A stretch of 64,000 nt of DNA, taken from an uncultured Prevotella sp. GTDB lineage: Bacteria > Bacteroidota > Bacteroidia > Bacteroidales > Bacteroidaceae. A program made the position numbers and the translations under genes. The notes beneath the pieces are model-generated. The model saw only the letters and a program-made list of their open reading frames with translations. It made no database searches and was not told the origin of the DNA. Shown one piece after another: positions 35,848 through 44,721 of the stretch (within the stretch, counting starts at the first letter, position 1; every line of letters begins with the position of its first letter). The stretch covers positions 1 to 64,000 of the forward strand of contig ONTZ01000015.1 of NCBI GenBank assembly GCA_900320905.1, written 5' to 3'.

Positions 35848-37374
35848 ATGCGACTGTTAAATAGAATTTCCATGATGATGGTAACCGCTGCAATGGCGGT
35901 TACCATTATTGGTTGTTCGGGTGACGACCCGAAGCAAACACCGACGCCTCCTACGCCACCCACGCCAACACCCCAAGAACCAGAAACACCACCGACACCT
36001 ACTGCTGACAGTTATAAAGAGTTGTACCGTCCGCAGATTCATTTCACTCCTGCCAAGAACTGGATGAACGACCCCAATGGGATGGTGTATGCCGATGGAA
36101 CGTATCACCTGTTCTATCAGTACAACCCGCAGGGTAACAATTGGGGCAATATGTCGTGGGGACATGCCACCTCCACTGACCTATTCCATTGGAAGGAGCA
36201 GACCGTAGCCCTGACACGCGATGAACTTGGTGACATCTTCTCGGGCTCTGCCGTCATCGATAAGGACAACACTGCAGGATTCGGAGCAGGTGCCATGGTG
36301 GCATTCTACACCTCGGCAAGCGATGCCGGACAGCAGCAGAGTATGGCTTATTCTACCGATGGCGGTAAGACCTTTACACGCTACGTGGCCAACCCCGTTA
36401 TTAAGAATAACGATGACAGACAGCGTGACCCCAAGGTATTCTGGCATGCTGACTCCAAACAATGGATTATGTCGTTGGCAAAAGGCTGGAGCAAAGGAAT
36501 TGAATTCTTCGGCTCTACCGATATGAAGACATGGAGTAAACTTAGCACCTTTATCGTAGAACTGCCTGGCCGTCCAAATCTACAATGGGAATGTCCTGAT
36601 CTGTTGCAGTTCGGCGACAAGTGGGTGCTGCTGGTCAGTGTGAATCCCGGTGGTCCTATCCTTGGCTCTGGTATGATGTACTTCGTCGGTGACTTTGACG
36701 GTAAGGAGTTCAAAGCCGATGCCCTCGACTATCCCCTTTGGCTCGACTATGGTATGGACAACTATGCAGGTGTCACGTGGTCAAATACTGCTGACCGTAA
36801 AATCATGATTGGTTGGATGAACAACTGGAGTTATGCCGGCGATGTACCCTGTTCACCCTGGCGTTCTGCCATGACGCTGCCCCGTGAACTGAAACTCACA
36901 GCGTTTAATGGTAAACCTTTGCTCTGCTGCCCAGTGGTGAACGAAATCGACAAGATTGCTGGAACATGGCAGAATGTAGGCACAACGATTGATGCGAAAG
37001 ATGCCTATCAGTTGCGCTTGACTCTCCTGTTAGACAAGAACTCGACCATCACGCTCAGCAACAGCCAGGATGAGAAATACGTGATTGACATCAATGCCAA
37101 TGCCCGTACACTGACTGCTCATCGTACTGCTGCTACTGGCAAGACCAGTTTTAACGGCAGTTTCTCCATTCCTTCGATGCAAGCACCTCTGAATATAGAG
37201 GGCGAAACGGTTACGATAGATATGTTTGTGGATCAGTCGTCTGTTGAGATACTCACAAAGGATGGAACAATGTCAATGACCAACCTTGTATTCCCGCAGT
37301 CTCTATATAATAGTCTGACGATCATTGGAGCCACCTATGAGGCGCAGATACGAACTCTTAATCGTATTTGGTAA
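35848..37374 (+). CDS. GH32 surface fructanase lipoprotein
   Basis: Enzyme of 508 residues. The signal peptide ends in lipobox IIGC, then comes a Pro/Thr-rich linker (about 30-53) that would hold the enzyme away from the membrane. The GH32 propeller follows with WMNDPNG (nucleophile Asp, about 74), QRDPKVFW (stabiliser Asp) and WECPDLLQF (acid/base Glu), and a C-terminal beta-sandwich. It hydrolyses beta-fructosidic bonds. Position after a binding lipoprotein and the surface anchor resemble the endo-levanase of B. thetaiotaomicron (BT1760), but levan versus inulin preference cannot be read from the sequence. It is the last gene of the susC 2 operon. Confidence 0.92.
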   Translation: MRLLNRISMMMVTAAMAVTIIGCSGDDPKQTPTPPTPPTPTPQEPETPPTPTADSYKELYRPQIHFTPAKNWMNDPNGMVYADGTYHLFYQYNPQGNNWGNMSWGHATSTDLFHWKEQTVALTRDELGDIFSGSAVIDKDNTAGFGAGAMVAFYTSASDAGQQQSMAYSTDGGKTFTRYVANPVIKNNDDRQRDPKVFWHADSKQWIMSLAKGWSKGIEFFGSTDMKTWSKLSTFIVELPGRPNLQWECPDLLQFGDKWVLLVSVNPGGPILGSGMMYFVGDFDGKEFKADALDYPLWLDYGMDNYAGVTWSNTADRKIMIGWMNNWSYAGDVPCSPWRSAMTLPRELKLTAFNGKPLLCCPVVNEIDKIAGTWQNVGTTIDAKDAYQLRLTLLLDKNSTITLSNSQDEKYVIDINANARTLTAHRTAATGKTSFNGSFSIPSMQAPLNIEGETVTIDMFVDQSSVEILTKDGTMSMTNLVFPQSLYNSLTIIGATYEAQIRTLNRIW

Positions 37375-37379
37375 TAAAA

Positions 37380-37416
37380 ATCGTTCATTGCTTACATTAT
37401 TGTTGCGATGAACGAT
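37380..37416. promoter_or_regulatory. fructan operator B, upstream of a promoter without a gene
   Basis: Perfect dyad ATCGTTCAT (37380-37388) / ATGAACGAT (37408-37416) with a 19-bp spacer; the arms extend to 13 bp (AAAAATCGTTCAT / ATGAACGATTTTT). The spacing is identical to operator C. Lying just after the GH32 stop it could also fold as a terminator, but the matched spacing and the -7 box exactly 57 nt from its GAACG core favour an operator. Confidence 0.65.
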
Positions 37417-37466
37417 TTTTGTTTGTCTTTGAAACATATCTTATCGCTGTCAATAGTGATTTGTTG

Positions 37467-37474
37467 TATCTTTG
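37467..37474 (+). promoter_or_regulatory. -7 box of an orphan promoter
   Basis: TATCTTTG followed by GCACCAGATTTA, matching the susC leader start GCAACAGATTTA at all but one base. The GAACG core of operator B is 57 nt upstream. The only thing downstream on this strand is a terminator at 37534. Confidence 0.6.
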
Positions 37475-37480
37475 CACCAG

Positions 37481-37564
37481 ATTTAGATTCATACATGTAA
37501 TTGGTTAAGTTAATTGTTAGTTTGGTAAAAAAAGGCGCGGCTCGTGATGAGTCGCGCCTTTTTT
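37481..37564 (+). ncRNA. candidate small RNA or susC-leader remnant
   Basis: A transcript from the orphan promoter would run about 84 nt to the terminator. No ORF of useful length is present. Its 5' end resembles the susC leaders. It may be a fructan-regulated small RNA or the remains of a deleted susC operon. Start is estimated from the -7 box. Confidence 0.4.
37527..37564. terminator. bidirectional Rho-independent terminator
   Basis: Stem GGCGCG / CGCGCC extended by CTC / GAG around a GTGAT loop (37534-37558), flanked by seven A on the left and six T on the right, so it can end transcripts from both directions. It serves the convergent fructokinase operon and the orphan promoter. Confidence 0.85.
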
Positions 37565-37586
37565 GTTATGATTGAATGACGTCGTA

Positions 37587-38459
37587 TCAGATGAATTCTT
37601 TTGGAATGGTAGGCATTGCACCATTCTGGGTACAGACGAAGGCACTTATCTGGACGGCGGTCTTGTGAGCCTCCTGAACGGGTTTGCCATTGAGGATGCA
37701 AGCACAGAAGGAACCCGTGAATGAGTCGCCGGCGCCAACGGTATCGGCTACTTCAACCTTTGGCGTGTCTTGGAATGAGGTCAAGCCATCATCGGTAAAC
37801 ACATAAGATCCATTAGTACCACAGGTCAGCACAAGCATCTTTAGCCCATAGTCCTGTACCATCTTCTCACAGGTCTGGCGCATGTCCAACCCATCATAGC
37901 CAAACATCCGATTCACAACTACCAGTTCCTCATCGTTGATTTTCAGGATATTGCACAGTTGGAATGAGTCTTCGAGCACCTCTTTTGAATAGAATTGCTG
38001 ACGCAGGTTGATGTCGCAGATCTTCAGGCTGTCGGCAGGGGTGTCAGCCAGGAACTTACGGATATTCTCACGTGAGACCTTGTTTCGCTGAGCCAATGAC
38101 CCGAAACAGACGGCACGGGCGTTCTTGGCGATTTCTGCCATTTCATCAGTATAGGGGATGTTATCCCATGCCACACCTTCCTTGATCTCATACGTTGGGA
38201 TACCGCCTTCAGCGAGTGTTACTTGTACGGTGCCGGTGGGATAAGGAACGCGTGGCATCAGGTAGTTCAATCCATGCTCCTTTAGAGCCTCAATTGTCTC
38301 TTCTGCGAGGGCATCCTCACCTAATGCACTGATGGCGATGGTATCAAGGCCGAATTGACCTGCGTGATAAGCGAAGTTGGCAGGTGCGCCACCCAGTTTC
38401 TTTCCTTCGGGAAGTACATCCCATAATGCCTCTCCGAGGCCTACGATATAACGTTTCAT
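37587..38459 (-). CDS. PfkB-family fructokinase
   Basis: Cytoplasmic carbohydrate kinase of 290 residues. It opens with the ribokinase-family pattern GLGEALWDVLPEGKKLGGAP, and the C-terminal signature DTVGAGDSFTG contains the catalytic Asp and the anion hole. It phosphorylates imported fructose to fructose 6-phosphate. Its ATG overlaps the permease stop by 4 bp, and it is the last gene of the GH32-permease-kinase operon, the same set as BT1757-BT1759 in B. thetaiotaomicron. A terminator follows its stop. Confidence 0.93.
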   Translation of the reverse strand: MKRYIVGLGEALWDVLPEGKKLGGAPANFAYHAGQFGLDTIAISALGEDALAEETIEALKEHGLNYLMPRVPYPTGTVQVTLAEGGIPTYEIKEGVAWDNIPYTDEMAEIAKNARAVCFGSLAQRNKVSRENIRKFLADTPADSLKICDINLRQQFYSKEVLEDSFQLCNILKINDEELVVVNRMFGYDGLDMRQTCEKMVQDYGLKMLVLTCGTNGSYVFTDDGLTSFQDTPKVEVADTVGAGDSFTGSFCACILNGKPVQEAHKTAVQISAFVCTQNGAMPTIPKEFI

Positions 38460-39622
38460 GCTTTTACGGTTTTAAGTTGTTTGATATAAGTGAATAAGTA
38501 AATAACGCCGAGGGCCATGATCAGTACGGCACCAGCCTGCCCCATGGCATCACTGGCAAAGCCCATCAACAATGGGAATACCGTTCCACCGAAAAGTCCC
38601 ATAATCATCAGACCGCTGACTTCGTTCTGCTTCTCGGGCATTGAGGTGAGTGCTTGTGCAAAGCAAATGGAGAAGATGTTCGAATTGCCATAACCTACCA
38701 ATGCGATGGCTGTATAGAGTATCCATTTCTCCGTTCCGATGAAGAGTCCACACATGGATAAGGCCATCATGACAACGCTGATGATAAAGAAGGTACGGGT
38801 AGGCAGTAACCGGAGGAAGAACGAACCCGTCAGACAACCGATGGTACGGAAGATAAAATAGAGGCTTGTGGCGAAGGCGGCATCATTCAATGTCATACTT
38901 AAACGCTCTATCAGAATCTTCGGAGCGGTGGTATTGGTACCTACGTCAATACCTACGTGACACATGATACCGAAGAATGACAGTAGGACAATAGGTGTAC
39001 CCAATAACTTAAAGCACTCTGCGAAGGTCGATACCTTGCCTTCTATCTTTGGCTCATCAATAGGTGTTACGCCTAACAAAGCAGTAGCCAGGATGCCGAT
39101 GACGAAGTAGATGCCAAAGAGGATACGCCAGTCGTAACCGAACGAAGGTATCATCTGTGTAGCACCCCACATAGCCAGATAAGGCGCCAGGAATGAGGCA
39201 ATTGCCTTGATAAACTGTCCGAAGGTGAGTGTCGATGCCAGATTGCCCCCACCCATCACTGTCGATACCAATGGATTCAGTGAGGTCTGCATCAGTGCAT
39301 TACCGATACCCAGCAATGAGAATGAAATCAGCATGATGGCGAAGTTATTGCCAAAAAGAGGAATCAGCAGCGACAGTACCGTCACGCCGAGTGAGAGCAG
39401 TACAGTCTTCTTGCGTCCGATTTTGTTCATCAACATTCCAGTAGGGACACTGAAAATGAGGAACCAGAAGAACACGAGTGAAGGGAAGATGTTGGCTGTC
39501 GAGTCGTTCAGTGCCAGGTCTTCTTTCACGTAGTTGGAAGCGATGCCCACCAAATCCACGAAACCCATGCAGAAGAAGCAGAGCATCACAGGGATGAGGG
39601 CGAGTTTGTTGACTTTACTCAT
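38456..39622 (-). CDS. MFS sugar permease (FucP-like), probable fructose transporter
   Basis: Inner-membrane protein of 388 residues with 12 predicted helices, the major facilitator superfamily fold of the FucP group. The conserved loop MNKIGRKKT between helices 2 and 3 matches the MFS G-x-x-x-D/G-R-x-G-R-R-x motif. It should bring fructose released in the periplasm into the cytoplasm with H+ or Na+. It lies between the periplasmic GH32 (10 bp upstream) and fructokinase (4 bp overlap), which supports fructose as the substrate. Confidence 0.88.
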   Translation of the reverse strand: MSKVNKLALIPVMLCFFCMGFVDLVGIASNYVKEDLALNDSTANIFPSLVFFWFLIFSVPTGMLMNKIGRKKTVLLSLGVTVLSLLIPLFGNNFAIMLISFSLLGIGNALMQTSLNPLVSTVMGGGNLASTLTFGQFIKAIASFLAPYLAMWGATQMIPSFGYDWRILFGIYFVIGILATALLGVTPIDEPKIEGKVSTFAECFKLLGTPIVLLSFFGIMCHVGIDVGTNTTAPKILIERLSMTLNDAAFATSLYFIFRTIGCLTGSFFLRLLPTRTFFIISVVMMALSMCGLFIGTEKWILYTAIALVGYGNSNIFSICFAQALTSMPEKQNEVSGLMIMGLFGGTVFPLLMGFASDAMGQAGAVLIMALGVIYLFTYIKQLKTVKA

Positions 39623-39632
39623 GATGATATTT

Positions 39633-41303
39633 TTATTTGTTGATTTCGAATATGGTTGCTTTGCCTCCCTTTACCTTAATAATATTATAAGGCTCATTGG
39701 GGAACACGAGGTTGGTCATGACCATCTTACCGTCGCTGTCAAAAGCCTCGATACTACAGCGGTCGATGAAAAGACGCAGTTGGCGGATACTGCCGTAGGT
39801 GGGAGCCGTCGTTACGCAGGGGAAGGCTTCGCTGAAACTCACATCGCCGCTCTTCGTGCGATCCATAGAGAAGGTCTGCTTCTGGGCATCATAGTTCATC
39901 ATGACTTGCTCACCCTTTGCATTCGACAACTCAATGGTGGCTGACCCTTTTACATCTATTACAATCTCGCAGGTCTCTGTTGGCTTCTTTATTTTTTGAC
40001 CACGCACGGCTAGCATTTCTTCAGAGGGTTTCACGCTCACATAAGTCTCCTCATTATACTTGAAAATGCCGAGATCACGAGGGATGGAGTTGGCACTACG
40101 GAACTGTTTGGTTGGCACTTGGTTGGCATACTGCCAGTTTGACATCCAGGCCAGCACCACACGACGGTTGGCTGGAGCATTATAGAACGACACTGTCGCA
40201 TAATGATCTTTACCATAGTCCATCCACTTCGTCACCTTTGGCATCGACTCGCAGGTGAATTTCTTACCATCGAAGTCGCCCACAAAATACTGTGTGGCCG
40301 AGCCCCCAAATGGTCCACCAGGGTTGATGTTGCATAACAGCACCCACTTATTGTCAATCTTGAACAGATCAGGGCACTCCCATACGCCGCCATGATTGCC
40401 ATATTCCTTACCAAATGATGATTCGTATTTCCATGCTTTCAAGTCCTTCGATGAGTAGATACGCATTTCTTGACCAGCGGCCAGAATGAGGTTCCATACC
40501 TTTGCTTCTTCATTCCAGAATGCCTTCGGATCACGGAAATCCGGTGCGTCGCTCGTCAGGATTGGATTGCCACTGAACTTTTCAAATGTCAGTCCGCCAT
40601 CCTTGGATACTGCCATCGACTGCGTCTGATGGTGTCCGGCTGAGGTATAGAAAGCCACGACATCATTGCCATTAGTCACACATGACCCTGAGAAAATGGT
40701 GCCTAACCAGTCGGACTCGATTGCCAAGGGCTGGGCCTCCCAGTGAATAAGGTCTTTTGACGTGGAGTGTCCCCACGTCATATTCTCCCATTGTGAGCCA
40801 TAGGGATTAAACTGATAATAAAGATGCCACACGCCATCCTTGTAGAACATACCATTAGGATCGTTCATCCAGCCGTACACTGGTGTATGATGATAGGCCG
40901 GACGGAATTTCTCACGGTTTGTCGTGTCGAACGTGTCACTGTGTTTTATCTCCTTCCAGCACACAAAGTCTTTCACGGCACCTGTCGTACGACGATCACC
41001 CTGAAAAGTGATGTCGAGTAACATGGCCTGATTAAGTTCCAGGGGGACAAAATAATCTACTTTATCTACGGCCAGTCTTACGTTCAGCCGCTTCACCATT
41101 TCGTTCTTTCCATTGAGCACGGCAATGTGTGCGTTCTCTTCTTTCTCCTGCACGGGTAGCAACAGGTATTTCTTTCCTTGCTCTACTCGTACCATTGCAT
41201 GGTTCTCTCCCAGCACATTCGGCTGCACCTGAGCCTGTACTGATGTCGCCATCAGCACCGCAGCCGCGATTGTTGTCATTAACTTTTTCATATTGTTACT
41301 CAT
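39633..41303 (-). CDS. periplasmic GH32 fructan hydrolase
   Basis: Enzyme of 556 residues with a cleavable signal peptide (no lipobox), so probably periplasmic. An extra N-terminal beta domain (about 27-125, the domain often called DUF4980) precedes the GH32 propeller: GWMNDPNG (nucleophile Asp, about 145), FRDPKAFW (stabiliser) and WECPDLFK (acid/base), then a C-terminal beta-sandwich. It probably releases fructose from imported oligosaccharides (exo-acting, inferred from location and partner genes). It is the first gene of the operon GH32-permease-fructokinase. The promoter has an operator matching those of the susC genes. Confidence 0.92.
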   Translation of the reverse strand: MSNNMKKLMTTIAAAVLMATSVQAQVQPNVLGENHAMVRVEQGKKYLLLPVQEKEENAHIAVLNGKNEMVKRLNVRLAVDKVDYFVPLELNQAMLLDITFQGDRRTTGAVKDFVCWKEIKHSDTFDTTNREKFRPAYHHTPVYGWMNDPNGMFYKDGVWHLYYQFNPYGSQWENMTWGHSTSKDLIHWEAQPLAIESDWLGTIFSGSCVTNGNDVVAFYTSAGHHQTQSMAVSKDGGLTFEKFSGNPILTSDAPDFRDPKAFWNEEAKVWNLILAAGQEMRIYSSKDLKAWKYESSFGKEYGNHGGVWECPDLFKIDNKWVLLCNINPGGPFGGSATQYFVGDFDGKKFTCESMPKVTKWMDYGKDHYATVSFYNAPANRRVVLAWMSNWQYANQVPTKQFRSANSIPRDLGIFKYNEETYVSVKPSEEMLAVRGQKIKKPTETCEIVIDVKGSATIELSNAKGEQVMMNYDAQKQTFSMDRTKSGDVSFSEAFPCVTTAPTYGSIRQLRLFIDRCSIEAFDSDGKMVMTNLVFPNEPYNIIKVKGGKATIFEINK

Positions 41304-41325
41304 TTATTGTTTGAACTTTCTGCTG

Positions 41326-41333
41326 CAAAAGTA
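41326..41333 (-). promoter_or_regulatory. -7 box of the GH32-permease-fructokinase operon
   Basis: TACTTTTG on the minus strand followed by GCAGCAGA, again like the susC leader start. The ATG at 41303 is 22 bp downstream. Confidence 0.7.
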
Positions 41334-41383
41334 CAGTTAAAACCTGATACAAACAATAAATAATGTTTCATTTGATAACAAAA

Positions 41384-41420
41384 ATCGTTCATTGCAACAA
41401 AAATACATACAATGTACGAT
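41384..41420. promoter_or_regulatory. fructan operator C
   Basis: Dyad ATCGTTCAT (41384-41392) and ATGTACGAT (41412-41420), one mismatch, 19-bp spacer, the same geometry as operator B. Read on the minus strand, its GAACG core starts exactly 57 nt before the -7 box, the same distance as at operator B. Confidence 0.7.
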
Positions 41421-41493
41421 TTGTTATATGTTAAATAAATTAAAGGGGAAGAATAAATCGTGATATCTTAATGGGTAGTTCGGAATAATTATG

Positions 41494-41501
41494 TAATTTT
41501 G
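41494..41501 (+). promoter_or_regulatory. -7 box of the S9 peptidase gene
   Basis: TAATTTTG, 22 bp before the ATG at 41524; no clear -33 element. Confidence 0.5.
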
Positions 41502-41523
41502 TGCTTTAGCAAGTACATATTAT

Positions 41524-43971
41524 ATGAAAAGGATTTTTATTTTTGGAATGTTGATGACGGCAATGACTGTATCATCGCAAGTGAAGACGGACATCACGCA
41601 GTTTAACCTCTCTGGCCCATACGCTGTGGCGGCACCCGTCGCCTTCGACACCGTCGATGTGCAGGGCAAGAAATACGATGACAAGACGCTGATGAATGCC
41701 ATGAGCCTGTCATCACCTGCATCGAGGATGTTCGATGGTCAGGTGTTGCCCTCGTTAGAGGAAAACCGTAGTGTGGGTCTGCTCTCCTTCTATGTCAATA
41801 ATAGTGACTACCTGAAGGGAAAGATTGAGGTGAAGGGACCGAAGAACTACAAACTCTTCATCGATGGAGCAGAAGGTTCTCCCGACCTGAAACTCGCCCC
41901 TGAGCACCATACCTTCACCATCAAGTATCTTGCTGAGCCGAAAGACACCGACTCCATCAAGGTCACCATTGATGCACCACAGACGGTTGCCTATACACTT
42001 GAAGCCAGACATCCCTATATGGTTCACGACCTCACCGACGGCAAGCGTGTGAGAGGTGTCTCCCTCTCTGCCGACGGACAGTTGGTGGTGCTTTCTTATC
42101 AGACGACGGAACGGGGCGGCAACAGCCGTTGGGACTACGAACTCCGCGAGACCAAGACCCAGCGCCTCGTCTCCCGTCCGTCACACAATCCTCGTTGGAT
42201 GCCCAAGAGCATTGCGTGGCTGGAGGAAGAGAAAGAAGGCAACAAACGCGTATTATATAAGGTGGAGCCTCGCAACGGTGCCCGTACCCGTTTTGCCTGC
42301 GACATTCCAGAGGGCAGTTATACCGTGGCTCCAACTGAGGACTACCTGATTATCTCAATAGAGGAAAAAGGACCGAAGGAGGACAAGGATGTCTTTGAGG
42401 TTCTGGAGATGGATGACCGTCAACCCGGTTGGCGCGACAGACGGTACCTGGCCAAGTACGACATAGCCACTGGCATCACCCAGCGCATCACCTTCGGCTC
42501 GAAAGGCGAACGTCTTGCCGACATCTCGCAGGATGGTCGTAAATTGCTCGTCATCTCTTCCTATTCCCGTCTGACCAAGCGTCCGACAGAGGTGGAGGAT
42601 GTGTTTGTCATAGATGCGCAGACCTTGAAGATAGACACTTTGTTTACCTGTATCGGATTCCTGGGTAGTTGCGGATTCTCGCCGGATGGTACGCAGATTT
42701 TCTTTACTGGCACACCTGAAGCCTTCGATCGCATCGGATGCCAACTGCCTGCCGATGTCACGCCGAGCATGACGGAGAACGAACTCTTCCTCTACGACAT
42801 CGCCTCGAAGAAAGTCACGCCGATGACAAAGGATTTCGATCCCTCCATTGATGGAGGACCTGACTGGTCGTGGGCTGACGGACAGATTTATTTCTCTGCC
42901 GAAGACCGCGACTACGTGAATCTCTTCTCACTCAATCCCAAGACGGGTAAGATTACGAAACTCCCTGCCGAGGGCGACTATGTCTACCGCTTCGATGCGG
43001 CGGCTCATGCCCCCGCCATCGCCTACCTCTCCTATAAGACGATGGAGCCCGCCTCGGCGTATGTTCTCGACCTCTCTGCAGCAGCCAAGAAATCAAAGAC
43101 TACAACCTTCTTTGATGGTGCAACAGCCCTTGGCGATGCAGAGGTAGGCACTTGCGAGGATTGGAACTTCAAGAATAGCAAGGGCGACACCGTCTATGGT
43201 CGTCTTTATCTGCCGAAGGATTTCGATGCCTCGAAACAATATCCGATGATTGTGTATTATTATGGTGGTTGCTCGCCCGTGAGCCGTTATTTTGAGTCAC
43301 CCTATGCTCCGCAGTACTGGAACTCCCTTGGTTATGTGGCTTATATCCTTGAACCTAGCGGCGCTACGGGTTTTGGCCAGGAGTGGGCTTCGCGCCATGT
43401 GAACACGGCAGGGCGTGGTCCTGCTGAGGATATCATCGAGGGTACGAAACAGATTTGCAGGGAGCATCCTTTCATCAACCCTAAGAAGATTGGTTGCATG
43501 GGAGCCTCGTACGGTGGTTTTATGACACAGTATCTCCAGACACAGACGGATATCTTTGCCGCTGCCGTGAGTCATGCCGGCATCACCAACCATACCAGTT
43601 ACTGGGGCGAAGGCTACTGGGGCTATAATTACAGTGAGGTGTCGATGGCCAACAGTTATCCTTGGTCGCATCGCCAACTCTACGTCGATCAGTCGCCACT
43701 GTTCAATGCCGACAAGATCCATACGCCGTTGCTGTTGCTTCATGGTAATGCCGACACCAACGTGCCCCTCATCGAGAGTCTCCAGATGTTCACTGCCTTG
43801 AAACTCTTAGGCCGCGAGGTTGCCCTTGTCGAGGTGGCAGGTGAGAACCACCATATCCTCGAATACGGCAAGAAAGAGAAATGGCTTGCCACGCAGATGG
43901 CGTGGTTTGCCAAGTGGCTCAAAGATGACCCCACCTGGTGGGACGCTCTCTATCCGAAGAAACACTTGTAG
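41524..43971 (+). CDS. S9-family prolyl oligopeptidase / dipeptidyl peptidase-like
   Basis: Protein of 815 residues with a signal peptide (MKRIFIFGMLMTAMTVSSQ). A long N-terminal beta-propeller (about 150-560) leads to a C-terminal alpha/beta hydrolase domain. The catalytic Ser is in GASYGGF (about 663), the Asp in HGNADTNVP (about 744) and the His in GENHHILEYG (about 779). It probably removes dipeptides from peptides in the periplasm, as in asaccharolytic or mixed-feeding Bacteroidales. It has its own promoter and stands 13 bp before the HAD gene, so readthrough into the cob genes is possible. Confidence 0.88.
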   Translation: MKRIFIFGMLMTAMTVSSQVKTDITQFNLSGPYAVAAPVAFDTVDVQGKKYDDKTLMNAMSLSSPASRMFDGQVLPSLEENRSVGLLSFYVNNSDYLKGKIEVKGPKNYKLFIDGAEGSPDLKLAPEHHTFTIKYLAEPKDTDSIKVTIDAPQTVAYTLEARHPYMVHDLTDGKRVRGVSLSADGQLVVLSYQTTERGGNSRWDYELRETKTQRLVSRPSHNPRWMPKSIAWLEEEKEGNKRVLYKVEPRNGARTRFACDIPEGSYTVAPTEDYLIISIEEKGPKEDKDVFEVLEMDDRQPGWRDRRYLAKYDIATGITQRITFGSKGERLADISQDGRKLLVISSYSRLTKRPTEVEDVFVIDAQTLKIDTLFTCIGFLGSCGFSPDGTQIFFTGTPEAFDRIGCQLPADVTPSMTENELFLYDIASKKVTPMTKDFDPSIDGGPDWSWADGQIYFSAEDRDYVNLFSLNPKTGKITKLPAEGDYVYRFDAAAHAPAIAYLSYKTMEPASAYVLDLSAAAKKSKTTTFFDGATALGDAEVGTCEDWNFKNSKGDTVYGRLYLPKDFDASKQYPMIVYYYGGCSPVSRYFESPYAPQYWNSLGYVAYILEPSGATGFGQEWASRHVNTAGRGPAEDIIEGTKQICREHPFINPKKIGCMGASYGGFMTQYLQTQTDIFAAAVSHAGITNHTSYWGEGYWGYNYSEVSMANSYPWSHRQLYVDQSPLFNADKIHTPLLLLHGNADTNVPLIESLQMFTALKLLGREVALVEVAGENHHILEYGKKEKWLATQMAWFAKWLKDDPTWWDALYPKKHL

Positions 43972-43984
43972 TTTTGAGAGGTTT

Positions 43985-44692
43985 ATGGAATATAAAGATC
44001 TTTTTATTGACTTTGATGATACGCTTTACGATACGCACGGTAATGCAGTCATTGCTCTGAGCGAGACATTTGAGTGCTTTCGTCTGGATCGGTACTTCGA
44101 CAATCCGCAAGTGTTCTATGATGCCTACTGGACTGCGAACATCGACCTCTGGACAAGGTATGCAAAAGGAGAGATAACCCGTGATTATCTGATTGTAGAG
44201 CGCTTCCGTCGGCCTTTAAGTGTGGGCAAAGGTATTGAGGTTACAAAAGAATTGTGTCTGGAAATGAGTGACAAGTTTCTCGACTTCTGTGCCTCGAAAC
44301 CTGGTGTCATCGATGGTGCCCACGAACTGATGGACTATCTGAAACAGAAAGGCTACCGTATGCACATGTGCAGTAACGGTTTCCACGAGGTGCAGTATAA
44401 GAAGTTGGCTGCGTGTGGCCTTAGAGACTATTTCGACACTATCATCCTGAGTGAGGACGCTGGTGTCAACAAACCATCGTCCCTCTACTTCGACTATGCC
44501 CTCAAAGTGTCAGGCGCCAACAAAAAAGACACGCTGATGATTGGTGACAATTTGCAGAGTGATATCATCGGTGCTCTCAATGCCGGGCTCGATGCGATGC
44601 TATTCAATCGCTGGCAGGTCCCTTCCCAAGAATTTCCTCAAAATCTTACTTTTGCAGTCGAAACACTCAGCGAGATTAAGATGATTCTTTGA
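43985..44692 (+). CDS. HAD hydrolase, YjjG-family noncanonical nucleotidase
   Basis: Cytoplasmic protein of 235 residues from the ATG at 43985. Motif I is DFDDTLYDT with both catalytic Asp residues; motif II is the Ser of MCSNGF; motif III the Lys of VNKPSSLYF; motif IV is MIGDNLQSDIIGA. The cap is of the alpha-helical C1 type (about 20-95). YjjG-like enzymes remove phosphate from noncanonical pyrimidine nucleotides. The position just before cobS is noticeable because no alpha-ribazole phosphatase (cobC) is present in this cob cluster. Confidence 0.82.
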   Translation: MEYKDLFIDFDDTLYDTHGNAVIALSETFECFRLDRYFDNPQVFYDAYWTANIDLWTRYAKGEITRDYLIVERFRRPLSVGKGIEVTKELCLEMSDKFLDFCASKPGVIDGAHELMDYLKQKGYRMHMCSNGFHEVQYKKLAACGLRDYFDTIILSEDAGVNKPSSLYFDYALKVSGANKKDTLMIGDNLQSDIIGALNAGLDAMLFNRWQVPSQEFPQNLTFAVETLSEIKMIL

Positions 44693-44721
44693 AGGCTTTT
44701 ATACAAACAATTTCGAATAAT

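Noticed and set aside
37376..37420. Operator B as only a terminator of the GH32 gene
   Set aside because: The arms could form a hairpin before T-rich sequence, but the 19-bp spacing and the 57-nt distance to the -7 box repeat those of operator C exactly. It may serve both roles.
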